Part shown: positions 44,101 through 59,163 of the stretch, in pieces
How positions within the stretch are numbered: the first letter of the stretch is position 1
Layout: the number at the start of each line of letters is the position of its first letter
Assembly (NCBI GenBank): GCA_029718625.1
Contig: CM056389.1
Coordinates: 10,295,109-10,359,108 of the forward strand
Length of the DNA: 64,000 bases
Source of the DNA: Synaphobranchus kaupii
Taxonomy: Eukaryota > Chordata > Actinopteri > Anguilliformes > Synaphobranchidae
Reading direction: 5' to 3'
Program-made: the position numbers and the translations under genes
The notes under the pieces: generated by a model
The model's input: the letters and a program-made list of their open reading frames with translations, nothing else
Databases searched by the model: none
What the model was told of the DNA's origin: nothing

Positions 44101-45094
44101 TGCTGTCTGCAGATTCCCCTATGGGCCGCCGTCGCCATCGCCAAGGAGTCCGGCACGCTCAAAGATGTGAGTTAGCCACGCCCCCCCCGAGCTCTCTACA
44201 CTTCTCCTGTACTGCCCTCTGCTGCTCAAGTAGAGTAAAACAGTTCCCAAAGGAGTTCAAAGACAGCTGGGGGGTATTTTCACAAAGCAGGATTACTGAG
44301 TTAGCTGGATAACTGCACTGAGTAAAAACCGGAACTCTCACAAATCTGGAACATGGACTGAAGTAAAAAGAGCTGTTCCGGGTTTTACTCAGTGCAGTTA
44401 TCCAGCTAACTCAGTAATCCTGCTTCGTAGTATAACCCCCAGGTCACTGAGAAGGAGACTTATCGTTCAGAAAGCTGAAACACCATAGAAATAAAATGTG
44501 TTCATTTTTGACTGAGATCCCCATTACCGCTGGTAGGATTAAGGACTTAAATTTAGGTTTATAAGCTACAAAGGCAGAACAGCCTTTTAAAAATAAGGCT
44601 GCGGTAAGTACAAATAACAGTTACGATCTGGAAGGATACAAATCCTTAAAATTTGTGTCATTCAACATCATGCTCATGCGCACTGTAGTGTTTGCATCTC
44701 CAAGGTTGTACTGTGAAATTAATCATTTTAAAAAGCTGTTAGCTGTTATAGATTGAACTAACTGCAGTTAGTTTACTTTAATGTATCTGTTATACTGCTC
44801 TAATAAGGAATATAGAAAAAAAAGAGCAAAATTAAGAAATTTGAAAGAAAGGTGTTAATCCAGGAGTTAAGTCCTAGCTGCTAACAGGAAGAGAGGCAGC
44901 GCCTCATGTTCAACCTCCTGTCTCCACAGCGATTCAAAAAGGCCATTCGACCTCTGAACTCCTGGCGAGTCAACCTGAACAGCCAGGGAGTGGGTGAGCG
45001 GATGGAACCAGAGAGGGTGGAGGCGCCCTTCACCGTCAACCTCACAGACATGGACTTCACTGCCATGACGTGGGAGAACGCAAGCCAGGCGTGA
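19324..45094 (+). CDS. SLC6 family sodium/chloride-coupled amino-acid-type transporter, 15 exons
   Basis: Plasma-membrane neurotransmitter:sodium symporter (SLC6, LeuT fold, 12 membrane helices). All 15 exons join with GT-AG sites and matching phases to give about 669 codons, normal for the family. The ATG at 19324 is the first after an in-frame stop at 19258. Landmarks: TM1 [10 protein letters not shown] and NGGG; TM2 ELSLGQ; TM3 [10 protein letters not shown]; an EL2 with a C-x8-C pair and NIT and NGS glycosylation sites; TM6 [14 protein letters not shown]7 NCCTS, with the Asn and Ser that bind chloride in GAT1. Glycine replaces the monoamine-transporter aspartate in TM1, so the substrate is probably an amino or carboxylic acid. 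By eye it resembles proline and glycine transporters most; I could not assign a named member. It lies between rrm1 and stim1, antisense to both. Confidence 0.93.
21218..21385 (-). mobile_element. tRNA-derived SINE remnant with neighbouring repeat
   Basis: Read on the minus strand, GGTTGCAGGTTTGATTCCCA is a pol III B box, with an A-box-like GTGTGGTTGGTAGCG upstream. The adjoining GGCTGGTAAGATTTTCTACT block recurs near 5982 in the rrm1 gene. Confidence 0.5.
21432..21616. repeat. 30-bp minisatellite in SLC6 intron 1
   Basis: About six units of CACACACGAGTGTTGAGT plus CTCTGCAGTTCA or CTCTGCAGTCCT. Confidence 0.9.
22800..22982. repeat. TG-rich microsatellite in SLC6 intron 1
   Basis: Interrupted TG repeats ending about 100 bases before exon 2. 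Open frames here are repeat artefacts. Confidence 0.9.
23086..23311 (+). CDS. SLC6 exon 2 (N-terminus and TM1)
   Basis: [10 protein letters not shown], a proline-rich stretch, then [20 protein letters not shown] and [16 protein letters not shown]: the TM1 unwound segment that binds sodium and substrate. Acceptor TTTTTTCAG, donor GTGAGT, phase 1. Confidence 0.95.
24686..25461. repeat. 58-bp minisatellite in SLC6 intron 2
   Basis: About 13 units of GTGCTTAGTGAGGTAGTAAC, AGGTTACAGGTTTAAACGCT, GCTGTAACTGGGGATACT; differences are mostly AAACGC, AAACCC or AAATGC. Confidence 0.95.
25818..26335. repeat. 25-bp minisatellite in SLC6 intron 2
   Basis: About 20 units of GTGCATTAGGGTGAATGTTG plus GTAAT, very uniform except at the edges. 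Confidence 0.95.
27393..27640. mobile_element. Left IR/DR end of a Sleeping Beauty/Tdr1-like Tc1 element
   Basis: TA then CAGTTGAAGTCAGAAGTTTA at 27393 and an inner direct repeat GTCAGAAGTTTACATACACT at about 27597: the two-repeat structure of this Tc1 group. No right end is seen; sequence after about 27640 belongs to a different element. Confidence 0.75.
27640..27895. mobile_element. Internal piece of the 42-kb Tc1-like MITE family
   Basis: GCATGCCATGACTTCCTGAT onward closely matches 42555-42790 (about 240 bp), joined here to a foreign Tc1 end. Confidence 0.7.
27948..28270 (+). repeat. 41-bp array of duplicated SLC6 exon 3 acceptor and exon start
   Basis: Eight copies of GTCTTCCTCATCCCGTACTT, CATCATGCTGTATTTACAGG, A; the last is the real exon 3 boundary. 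Most copies have a usable TATTTACAG acceptor. Confidence 0.93.
28230..28361 (+). CDS. SLC6 exon 3 (TM2)
   Basis: [20 protein letters not shown], then [17 protein letters not shown]. The 5' end is the last of eight tandem copies of its own acceptor and exon start (see findings). Confidence 0.93.
28723..28871 (+). CDS. SLC6 exon 4 (TM3 and start of EL2)
   Basis: [20 protein letters not shown] through [13 protein letters not shown]. Contains TM3 with the substrate-binding tyrosine and the EL2 cysteine pair spaced by eight residues. Donor GTAGGA. Confidence 0.93.
29090..29154 (+). CDS. SLC6 exon 5 (EL2)
   Basis: (Q)[21 protein letters not shown] short exon with two N-glycosylation sequons. The acceptor is CAGCAG, so the first codon can be kept or skipped. 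Donor GTAAGC, phase 2. Confidence 0.88.
29285..29945. repeat. Long TG/TA microsatellite filling SLC6 intron 5
   Basis: About 650 bp of TG repeats with periodic TATATGTACATG interruptions, ending five bases before the exon 6 acceptor AG. Open frames over it on both strands are artefacts. Confidence 0.97.
29950..30088 (+). CDS. SLC6 exon 6 (end of EL2, TM4)
   Basis: [17 protein letters not shown] then [20 protein letters not shown] and KGIRSSGK. The acceptor CCCAG directly follows a long TG array. Confidence 0.93.
30107..30950. repeat. 13-bp minisatellite in SLC6 intron 6
   Basis: About 65 units of GCCATCGCAT plus a variable triplet (CCC, AGC or TCC). It starts about 20 bases after the exon 6 donor. 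Thirteen is not a multiple of three, which makes long artefactual frames. Confidence 0.95.
31158..31292 (+). CDS. SLC6 exon 7 (TM5)
   Basis: [20 protein letters not shown] then [18 protein letters not shown]; the TATFPY motif of TM5 is intact. Confidence 0.95.
31547..31650 (+). CDS. SLC6 exon 8 (TM6)
   Basis: [20 protein letters not shown] then [16 protein letters not shown]6 with the chloride-binding Gln and Ser (QIFYS) and the substrate-pocket SLGIGLGG. Confidence 0.95.
32030..32550. repeat. Large foldback with tandemly repeated arms in SLC6 intron 8
   Basis: Left arm: about five 41-bp units of GGGTCCTCAATCTTATCCAG plus AAAGGGCCGGTGTGGGTGCA. Centre: CACACCTGATTCTACTAATC mirrored by GATTAGTAGAATCAGGTGTG. 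Right arm: about four inverted units (CACCGGCCCTTTCTGGATAA). Confidence 0.85.
32735..32859 (+). CDS. SLC6 exon 9 (TM7)
   Basis: [20 protein letters not shown] then [25 protein letters not shown] holds the TM7 Asn and Ser expected of a chloride-dependent member. Confidence 0.95.
33055..33290. repeat. 37-bp minisatellite in SLC6 intron 9
   Basis: About six units of CTCCAGTCCTGGAGGGCCGC plus AGTGTCTGCAGGTTTAA. The same unit in reverse complement forms the array at 48010-48250. Confidence 0.9.
33335..33513. mobile_element. Foldback hairpin MITE, copy C
   Basis: GGGGTATACTACGAAGCAGG to GGCTTCGTAGCGTACCCCCC, with TTAGTTAGCTGGATAACTGC mirrored by GCAGTTATCCAGCTAACTAA and a loop containing GTCCATGTTCCAGATTTG. 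Confidence 0.8.
34066..34178 (+). CDS. SLC6 exon 10 (TM8)
   Basis: [20 protein letters not shown] then [19 protein letters not shown]8 with the AYPEAL and LGVD motifs (sodium site 2 region). Confidence 0.95.
34190..34570. repeat. CT microsatellites in SLC6 intron 10
   Basis: Two long CT tracts (about 34197-34236 and 34505-34567) separated by pyrimidine-rich sequence, leading into the duplicated exon 11 acceptor. Confidence 0.95.
34568..34727 (+). repeat. 76-bp duplication of the SLC6 exon 11 acceptor and exon start
   Basis: Unit: GATGAGTTTCT, a CT tract, TGTAG, TTTGGTAATATGGAGGGGAT, CACTACAGCAGTACTG. The first copy's acceptor ends at 34607; the second (34683) is the real exon 11. Confidence 0.9.
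34684..34821 (+). CDS. SLC6 exon 11 (TM9)
   Basis: [20 protein letters not shown] through [10 protein letters not shown] partial tandem copy of its 5' end and acceptor lies 76 bp upstream. Confidence 0.94.
34830..35160. repeat. TG microsatellite array in SLC6 intron 11
   Basis: TG tracts separated by GAGACAG and AACAGGGCTATG motifs, beginning directly after the exon 11 donor. Confidence 0.95.
35996..38943. repeat. 20-bp minisatellite, about 147 copies, with 1000-bp higher-order repeat
   Basis: Unit CTGTGCTGAGAGTGTAATGT and variants (GCTGAT, GCCGAT, ACTGAT, AATGC). Phase is unbroken for nearly 3 kb in SLC6 intron 11. Minus-strand frames up to 587 codons over it are artefacts. Confidence 0.97.
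38978..39077 (+). CDS. SLC6 exon 12 (TM10)
   Basis: [20 protein letters not shown] then [14 protein letters not shown]; the GGIYWF motif is canonical. Isolated between two minisatellites of 3 kb and 2 kb. Confidence 0.95.
39165..41312. repeat. 28-bp AT-rich minisatellite, about 76 copies
   Basis: Unit TATTAGATTTATTATGCAAT plus CACCAGTA, with CACCAG/CATCAG and TGCAAT/TTCAAT variants, in SLC6 intron 12. It has almost no open frame. Confidence 0.97.
41430..41815. repeat. 41-bp minisatellite derived from a MITE end
   Basis: About nine units of AGTAGATAGGGCTCTGATTC plus GGACACAGCCAATTAGGACGC. In reverse complement the unit reads GGCTGTGTCCGAATCAGAGC, the left end of the MITE at 42941 and 12193. 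Confidence 0.9.
41895..42013 (+). CDS. SLC6 exon 13 (TM11 start)
   Basis: [20 protein letters not shown] through [10 protein letters not shown]. Confidence 0.94.
42292..42829. mobile_element. Tc1-like MITE in SLC6 intron 13
   Basis: TA-flanked, with ends CAGACATGGTCAAATTTGTT and inverted AACAAATTTGAGCACGTCTG. The 538-bp interior has no transposase; it shares about 240 bp with 27640-27895. Confidence 0.8.
42941..43480. mobile_element. MITE of the GGCTGTGTCC family with a nested repeat
   Basis: The left end GGCTGTGTCCGAATCAGAGC is followed by CCTATCTACTGCACCC; the dispersed repeat at 43102-43316 interrupts it. The right end runs into the array at 43480. Confidence 0.5.
43102..43316. repeat. 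Dispersed repeat, copy 2 (first copy at 7758)
   Basis: Same order as copy 1: GTGTTGCCATGTCTG, GTGCAGTCACGGGTAAAAAT, TTTTGAGTCGCCATTTGGC. Confidence 0.65.
43475..43685. repeat. 45-bp minisatellite derived from a MITE right end
   Basis: About 4.5 units of ACTCACCAAGGCTACTCAAC, AGTGTGGAAGAGTGCTGATT, CACAT. The ACTCAA...GTGC-GATTCA order matches the right end of the MITE at 12193-12432. Confidence 0.85.
43993..44166 (+). CDS. SLC6 exon 14 (TM11 end, TM12)
   Basis: [34 protein letters not shown], then TM12 and KESGTLKD. Donor GTGAGT. Confidence 0.94.
44268..44446. mobile_element. Foldback hairpin MITE, copy D
   Basis: GCAGGATTACTGAGTTAGCT is mirrored by AGCTAACTCAGTAATCCTGC, with a loop holding CATGGACTGAAGTAAAAAGA. 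The cleanest copy of the family; in SLC6 intron 14. Confidence 0.85.
44930..45094 (+). CDS. SLC6 exon 15 (cytoplasmic C-terminus, stop)
   Basis: [20 protein letters not shown] through TWENASQA, stop TGA at 45092-45094. Acceptor CTCCACAG, phase 0. No PDZ-type ending is evident. Confidence 0.92.
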   Translation, partial: RFKKAIRPLNSWRVNLNSQGVGERMEPERVEAPFTVNLTDMDFTAMTWENASQA

Positions 45095-45690
45095 GCCCCC
45101 CCTCGAAACACTGCCCCACTGTGGCGGGAGGTCGGAAGTGCAGAAACACCGGAACCTTGAGCGCCCTACCTCACATTCTCGTTCATTTTTTTGAAGACTC
45201 TTTCGCAATGCGGACTCTTTTTCGCAACTCTTTCGCATTTTTTTTTTATCACGCCGTTTACGGTGGACTCCCACGGTGACCACTTCCGGGTCATCTGGCA
45301 GTCTCATTTCCTCTAGAGTGTTTAAATGTCTGGCTGGTTACAGGCAGCTCGGAGATTTCAGCCCGAGCATAAACATAAAGTAAAGAACATAAACTCTTTT
45401 GTGGTTTGAACCACATGCGTATCATTGGGCCAAACTCCTGGTGCCAGCTCCTGCAAACGTCCAATAGGAATAGAGAAAAAGAATTGTCCAATAGGAAAGA
45501 AGGACCCGTGAAGTCACATGACCAGCAGGCAGCACAGAGATGGAGCTGGTGTGTGAGTTTTGGGGATTCCTCTCTGAACACCTGCTCACTTACCTGAGCC
45601 CTGGCAGGCCGGCAGGTAAAGTCTTACAGGGTCTTTCTTCAGCTGTTTTACCTCACAGGTGTGAAGTGGTCACTGCTGACCTCGCAGACA
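45095..45690 (+). other. Presumed SLC6 3' UTR
   Basis: No coding potential recognised. Candidate AATAAA signals are further on, at 46540-46545 and 47613-47618; the true 3' end is not determined. Confidence 0.3.
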
Positions 45691-46082
45691 TGGCTGTCAA
45701 TCACGTGTATCCGAAAGGCATTTGCCGTCTTTCAGATGAGACGTTAAACCGAGGTCCTGACTCACTGTTGTCATTAAAGATCCCATGACACGTATCGTAA
45801 AGAGAAGGGGTGTCCCCGGTGTCCTGGCTAAACTCCCAACCCAGGCTCTTTCAATCTGCCACCTAATCATCCCCCAGTTTAATTGGCAAAAAATGTTTTC
45901 TCTCCCTCTCCATCTCAGCTGATGTGCGGTGAGCATTCTGGCGCAAAATGGCTGCCGTTGCATCACCCAGGTGGTTGCTACACATTTGTGGTGGTTGAGG
46001 CGAGTTTCCCCCTCATTGTAAAGCGCTTTGAGTATTGAGAAAGGCGCTATATAAATGCCAGGCATTATTATTATTATTATTA
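45690..46082 (+). mobile_element. SINE-like repeat with CGCTATATAAATGC tail
   Basis: The body contains TCAGATGAGACGTTAAACCG and AGATCCCATGACAC. The tail TTGTAAAGCGCTTTGAGTAT, AGGCGCTATATAAATGCC, then a TTA microsatellite is the 3' end shared by many teleost SINE/LINE pairs. Confidence 0.75.
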
Positions 46083-48005
46083 CGTGTAGCATGCCGTTAG
46101 AGGAGAAGAATGGGAAGACGTGCTCCAAGGCTTCACAGTTGGAAAACCTGGAATAACTCAGAACAAAATGTGTGGGGTTTGAAATTACTCCTGTTTTAAT
46201 GTGTGTAGGAAGACAACGGTCTGGGTCCATTCAGTCAGAATTTATTCTTAACTTTGACCTACAAATAAATGCAAGAATATTTACATAATAGCGGGCATTT
46301 CAAAGACTCTCTTTTCCAATAGTGACTTATTTGTGTACACAGTTTATATTTCCATTTTTCTGGCAGGCAGTAGTGTTTTTCACCACAAACACATTTGTGA
46401 GTTAGTGGTGTTGCCAGTAAACCAGCTCTGCGCCTAGCAACCAAATCACCTCCTTATTTCTGATTGGCCGCACGATCCTTTGCATTCTCTTCCCGTCAAT
46501 GCAAATGGGAACGGAGATCTCAGGTGACCTATCTGGATAAATAAAGGTAAATATGACGTTGGATATTCTGACTGAATTCAGGCCGGTTTTGCTGATAAGC
46601 ATAGCTGCTTATAGGTGGAGAGAGAGAGAGAGAGAGTGCATTGGATGGAAGGTGTGAGTTTAAGAGGAAGAGGAAGATATCTTAAATGCACAAATAAACA
46701 CAACAAGACACCGGTACCCTCCTCTTGCTAGAGATCTTGGTTTGAGTGTTGGGAGCAGGGGGGGGCGTGGTTCCTAAACCTTCCTCCACCCCCCACCCCC
46801 TACCCCAGCCCCCATCCCTGAGCCCTTCTCATGACTGACTGTTATACACGGCTCTTATTTTCACAGGCAGTAAAATAAGTTGCCGTAGTAGAATCACAGA
46901 GTTATACTGTATATTCTAGCTAGTGTTCTAAAGCTGCTCACTTTTTTTATGTTATAAATTTGTCATTTTGCATGCTGAAAGAGGGGAAAGAGTTAAAGGT
47001 CAGACCCACCCCCCCCCAATTTAAGTACCCTCCTCTGGAGCATTTGATCTTAATTTAAGGGGGACTGAACTTGAGAGGGACTGATCCTAATTCAATGGGG
47101 ATTGGTCCTTCCCAGAAATGTATTCTGCCAACATACACAAAGATAAAAAAAATTTTAAAAAGAAAACGATGCTAAATATTAGTGTGAGGTCATGGTGCAT
47201 GCCTGTTGAGACAAAAAATGTCCCCTAAAAAACTAACAAAATAAGACCAAAGTCAAAACGAACCCTGTGGGTCACCTGTGCAGCATTAGTATTTATTTTC
47301 AGGTGTGTGTGTGTCAGTGAGACAGGGCTGTGTGTGCGCGTGCGCGTCTGTGAGACAGAACTCTATGTGTGTGTGTGTAAGTACTTGTACACCTGCATTT
47401 TGTTTACCACAAAGGGGGAATTTTACCATGGAATTGCTTTATTGTAAAGGAAACGTGGAGACCTTTATGTTAAATAGCCTCTCTGTTCACCACTCCATCA
47501 CTGTGAGAAAGCATAATCTTTCCAGCATATTTTTTGTAAAGTACACTTGTGTAACAAATGTAAATGATATATTTTGATAACAATCATTTCATAGAAAGTC
47601 TTTCAAATGATCAATAAATTATGTAACTTTATAATTTTTATGTTTAATTTATAATGAATATCATATGATGTATCAAAAGTGCTGGCATTCTAAAGAAAGT
47701 GTGAGTGCAAATAATAAGAAATATTTTTTCTTAAGTTTGCTCAGAGATCCACGACTGCTGCATTATGGGATATATGTCCAGTGAGAAGGGGGGGGGGGGG
47801 CAGACAGATAAACCACATGATTTTTTTATTTATCCACCTTCTATGAACTAGGAGGTCTCCAAATGCAGATGTGCTGTTACTCTTTAGTCTGGAAAAAAAA
47901 AGGTTCACCCTGTAACTGTCAGACTGCAGTGTGCTGGGTTTGGTGCGTTTCATCATTTCAGTGTGAGATTTAAACCACTGATTGGCCAAAGAGACCCTAA
48001 ACAGA
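46083..48005. other. Intergenic DNA, no gene recognised
   Basis: Short microsatellites (AG near 46620, TG near 47300) and poly-C/G runs only. AATAAA at 47613-47618 could end the SLC6 transcript. Confidence 0.3.
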
Positions 48006-48009
48006 CACT

Positions 48010-48250
48010 ACGGCCCGCCAGTACTGGAGTTAAACCTGCATACACAGCGCCCCCTCCAGGACTGGAGTTAAACCTGCAGACACAGCGCCCCCTCCAGGAC
48101 TGGAGTTAAACCTGCAGACACTGCGGCCCGCCAGGACTGGAGTTAAACCTGCAGACACAGCGGCCCGCCAGGACTGGAGTTAAACCTGCAGACACTGCGG
48201 CCCTCCAGGACTGGAGTTAAACCTGCAGACACTCCAGCCCTCCAGGACTA
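48010..48250. repeat. 37-bp minisatellite, inverted relative to 33055
   Basis: About six units of CTCCAGGACTGGAGTTAAAC plus CTGCAGACACAGCGGCC, the reverse complement of the 33055-33290 unit. Confidence 0.9.
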
Positions 48251-50129
48251 GTTTGATACCCATTATCGAGGAAATATGTAAATGTATACAATAAAACATA
48301 CTGTACTGACAATTGTCTTTGAGATGCTATGGATTTTAAGAAATTTCTGAATTAATCTGCATCTATGTTTTATCACGTGCAAACTGGGAAACAGACCTGT
48401 TTCAAACACTTCTTATACAGTTCCTTTCAAGGATGCATGTGAAAATATGTTGACACATTACACTAATTGTGTGAAGGAACAAGGTGGGCATTTAAAAATC
48501 TGTTCAAAGAAGGCACTAGACAATGTTTTCCCACATCTACAACCATTGTAAAGACGCACTAAAATGCAATTTAGACAAATATTATGTTGATCTAGGCTTG
48601 TTGAGGACAGTGTACTACTCTAAGCCACACAATCAAAAACTTTCTTCACATGTTTGGCGATGCTAGAGCTGGTCAAAGCTTTTGTTTTTTCATCAAACTG
48701 GGTAAGATTAACCGTGTCAGATATTAGCGGAGCGAACGTTTTTACGTGCGCATAGCAAGTTCTGTCAGGAAACTTTTATCGGTCGGCTAGCAACCACGCG
48801 TCTCATACTCAACCAATCACACGGACACACCTCTAATGGAGCGCCCTTTTAAAGCCAAGAATTAGTTCTCTCTGTACTGCTTGAATGCTGATGTGCTGCT
48901 CTTTGTTGCTTACGGCTTGTGTTAAAAGAAATTTGCTGTCACCCTCCACCACCCAGCTTCCACCTGTTGTTTGGATCTACTTTAGTATGGGGGGCTTCTG
49001 GCCAGGGGGGGATGCCCGTGCTCCAGAGTAGTACTAAAGCGGGTCCATTCAGCGCCAAACCTAAATATTATTGCAGCACATTCATTAATTAAACATGTTA
49101 TTTGAATGTGAGTTGTCCTGACCAAAATTATTTTATATTAAAATGGGTATTTAGTTTATACATCTATGTAACACACGCCATAGAGCTCTTACACTCAACA
49201 GTTTGGACAGGGAGGGGTCACGGTCCATTCTGCTGAAATAAAAAATGAAAAACAATACAGAATAAAAGATGCAGGAAGAAGTTTTCATTCAAAATACTTT
49301 TTTATTGCTGTTCATGCAGGAGCGTCGTAGAATTCTGGAGACTTTCAGTCCCAAAAAAATCACAAAAGATATTTGTGTACAAAGTAAAAGATGAAAAGAA
49401 AAAATTAGTTTGTTGTTTTTTATTTACCCCCCCTCCTATCATACCGCCGTGTGGTTCTTAAAAGGGCGTGGCATCAGGTGGCATGCATAGGCATGGAGTA
49501 CGCTGGGGGGGGAGGGGGGAGGGGGCGGACGGACAGACAGACGATACACTGTCTGACAGCGTTATCCATTCAAAGCGTCATCGTGCAAAAAAGTTATACA
49601 AATTATTCTTTTTTAACATATATATATATATATATATATATAAATGGCCTAACTGGGAACGTCACATTCTTATGTTTGTAAAAAACGGAACCTTTTCTCT
49701 TTAAATTTAAACTTGTCAAACGAACAGCAGTGCTGATCCAGCATCAGCTCTATCGCTCTGCGATGACTTATGAATACGGGCCCTGATCTAGGATCAGTTT
49801 CGCCTTTAAAGTTGATAATGGAAGGTGTGGATATGCACAGGGGAGACTTGATCCCGGATCAGCGCTCATTCTGTTCTCACGCAGGACTTTAACCCGGGAC
49901 TGCCTGCCGTGCTTCCCCCTCTGTTACCCGTGCAGTGAACTCTGACCCCATGTGGTGCGAGAGGGAGAAAAGGAGTCCACTTCACACGCAGCTCCAGAGT
50001 GCTCTCCACATCAGCACAGGGGGCGTCCCGCTCGTTTAGCCAGGTGAGGAGGGGGCGGGGCATCGGTGGTGGGAGTGGCAGACACAGACAGGAGACTGAC
50101 AGTGGGCTGGGTGAGTGTTTTGAGTTTTC

Positions 50130-50350
50130 AGTGGTCCCGTCTATCTCCCCAGGGCATTCTGGGATATCACTTATCTCCGCATGGAATTCTGGGATATCAC
50201 TTCTCTCCCCTAGGGCATTCTGGGATATCACCTATCTCCCCTAGGGCATTCTGGGATATCACTTCTCTCCCCTAGGGCATTCTGGGAAATCAAGTATCTT
50301 CCCAGGCCATTCTGGGATGTCACTTATTTCCCCAGGGCATGCTGGGATGG
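50130..50350. repeat. ~33-bp imperfect minisatellite
   Basis: Six or seven units of CCCCAGGGCATTCTGGGATA plus TCACTTATCT with scattered changes. Confidence 0.8.
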
Positions 50351-52209
50351 CACACGTTTCTCTGGGGCATTTTGGTCTGAAAATAAGATTAAGGGGGTGA
50401 TCCAGCACGCTGCAGTGTTGAGCTGCATGGCTCCCAGCAGTCCTGTGATTGACAGAACACAAACTCCTCTCTGTCCGTAAACGAACAGTCCATCACGAGC
50501 TTCACACGCGGGGTGTGTGTGTGTGTGTGTGTGTGTGCAGTCTTTCACCGGGGCACACACTCAGAGAACGCTGTAGGTAGTTTCTCATATTGACCTGTAA
50601 AACATGGTCTTTATATCATATTATATAAATCTATCATATATCCCTCATCCTTGAAACCCTCACATCACCAAAACACTGCAGCAAATGTTTGAATTAATTT
50701 AAGAACTCCAATAATATTATTTCTTGCCTAGAAAATATGAAACATGATACAGTGTATTAACAGGCCTCACAGTTTATCCTCCAACCTGTAGAGGCGTGTT
50801 TGACACGTTACACCAGGGGGTACACACAAAGGGCCGATCCGTTTCAGGATTTCCTGCCAACTTCTGCTCTTAATCATTTAAGCGTCTCATTCATATCCTG
50901 AGTTCACATTCTTTTAAAGAACCAGCTCCTGCTGCAGTCTGAATGTCTACTCTAATCGCCTCGCTGTGGTGCAGTTCAGGGCTCAACCAGAGGGGGCGTA
51001 TGCACCCAAAGCCAGGGGAATTAGCTGGAACAGAAACCAGCGCCCACACCGCCCCTTCAGGTCTGGAGGCGTGCACCCCCTGCGTTACACGCATATGAAA
51101 ACGAGCAGCGTAAAAGATGCATTGCCAGATGTGTGTGTGTGTGTGTGTGTGTAAACTGCGTGTGAGAAGTATGCATGGCGTGACCAATAGCCATGTAACA
51201 TGTATGTACAATATATTACTTGATGTGTGTATGATAGTACACTGCACTTTATGTGGATGATGTAGCACATGAATGATATACCATGCACCTTGGGCATGAA
51301 GCATCATGGGTATTTCCCATGATGAACAGCTTGAGAGATACGTCAGAAATGGAGTGGTTCTTACAGGGCCTTCTGGGAAACTATATGATATAGAAAAAAT
51401 ATATTTTCAGGGTATAAGCCTGAGTTCGTCATTTTCTCCCCCCCATATGCGTATAAACATACACACACACCTGGATAATATACACACGATGAAGGTAAGG
51501 GAGATTAGTCTGGGAATAGCTTCACTTTTAGAAATTATAACTTTAAATTATTAGCTTTGCTCATAAACCAAAGGTCAGCTACTTACTCTGTTGAACCACA
51601 GTCTTCTGTCATCAAGGCTCTAATTCAAGCCAAGTCAGCGGCTGATCTATAGCGCTGGATAAACGTTGTGAGAGGAGGCTAATCTGGGAGAAAGGTGCAG
51701 AGAGTGTGAGGAAGCCTGACTGCCGGCCAGTGCGTGCACGTTAACCTACTTCCTGACTTCAGTAAGTCATGTGACAGGAAGCTACACCTCTGATTCCTCA
51801 TCATCTCAGTCTCCGTGGTCTCCGTGTTGGAGACCTTTGTCTGGGGGGTGCGCATGTACATTGGGGTTTATCCACACTTTGTATAGTATTTGGCAGCTTT
51901 GACACACAAAGCAGAACAGCCACTCAGGACAGCCGTCCGTCACCAGGGCCAGACCTTTCCCGATCCAATCTGTCCCCATTCCCACTCCCAACAGTACCCT
52001 TTCCCACTCCAATCTGTCCCCATTCCCATTCCCACTCCCAACAGTCCCCTTTCCCACTCCAATCTGTCCCCATTCCCACTCAGAACCGTCCTTCACACAG
52101 TTTAGATTTGCTAAAGTTCCTGACGCTCCGTGGTGCTGTGGTGTACTCTTCACAGGCATGCATAGACAGGAAAAAGTGTAAACAGGAATGATTTAGGTTC
52201 CCCTCCATC

Positions 52210-52385
52210 CCACAGAGGCGTCTACAGAGCGGGAGGAGGTATTCCATGAGCGGGAGGAGGTATTCCATGAGCGGGAGGAGGTATTCCATGAGCGGGAGGA
52301 GGTATTCCATGAGCGGGAGGAGGCATTCCATGAGCGGGAGGAGGCATTCCGTGCGCGGGAGGAGGTATTCCGTGCGCGGGACGTT
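52210..52385. repeat. 21-bp minisatellite
   Basis: About eight units of GAGCGGGAGGAGGTATTCCA plus T. Being seven codons long, it gives clean repeated peptides on both strands, but there is no splice or start context for a gene. Confidence 0.9.
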
Positions 52386-53077
52386 CGTGAGCCCGGAGCA
52401 CTGCTTTCAGCAGTCCACAGACACGCGTCTCCTGTGCGTTTGAGCCTATTCACGATGAGCAGAGAGCTCGGCTGATCCGGAGAGAAACGTGCGAGAACCA
52501 TCGAGGCTCGATCCCACAGTACGGCCCCTGAGCGCGATCGCAGAGAAAAAGGGGGGGTGGGGGGCAGAGGACAGGAACCCCCGAAAAAAAAGGAGGGACA
52601 GCCTCGATATCCCATGCTGGTTTAAGCGGAAAAAAGAGACGCAAACCAAGCAAACATCTAAGAGTGTCACACTGTCAATCAAACAAAGGCGTGGACATGC
52701 AAAACGGAGTTAAAACAACCAAATCCACAAAACCCAGGAAGGATTCCCTCTCAGCGCTGACACCGTATCCTGTAGAATAAATATCGCTGTACATCCAACA
52801 ACCCGTCCCATCGTCCAGTCATACAAAGAAGAACATAAAACAGAAAAAAAATAGGAAAATACCTAAAAAAAATATTTATACCTTAAAATGTTTTGTATCT
52901 GATTGCTCCCACAGTTTTCCCTCTGAAAATAAATTTTCTAAATAAAAATAAAGTACCTGTCATTCAATAACTTTGCCAGGTGACACTGGTGAATAGATAA
53001 AATCTCAATTATAATAAAAAATGAAAGACACGGAAACAAAACGAGTGCAGAAACGAGCGTGGGGTGTTTCTCTGGCT

Positions 53078-58959
<5,882 letters not shown>

Positions 58960-59163
58960 TTATGTCCCCTTTATTTAAACAATGCCAGGAACATATTTAC
59001 AAGAATCAAAACCTATCCTTCAAATCATGTCTTTTTTTTAATTTTTTTTTTTACAAACAATATTTTTTTTTTTTAAAAAGGACAAAACACAAAAAGAAAT
59101 TTTCCAAAGACCCAAATAAACCCCTTAGTACAATGTTGTTGTTTTTCCTTTTTCCTATTTCCC

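Larger units (their letters stand above)
49301..53077 (-). other. Probable stim1 3' UTR and convergent intergenic region
   Basis: Downstream of the stim1 stop there is no gene. TTTATT at 49301-49306 and 49419-49424 reads AATAAA on the stim1 strand and is a candidate end. It holds tandem repeats at 50130-50350 and 52210-52385. Extent is speculative. Confidence 0.25.

Noticed and set aside
44867..45307. 146-codon minus-strand ORF
   Set aside because: Antisense shadow of SLC6 exon 15 and its 3' flank.
52193..52615. Minus-strand ORF with SSRSWNT repeats
   Set aside because: Reading of the 21-bp minisatellite; any seven-codon unit gives a tidy peptide. Lies in the presumed stim1 3' region.
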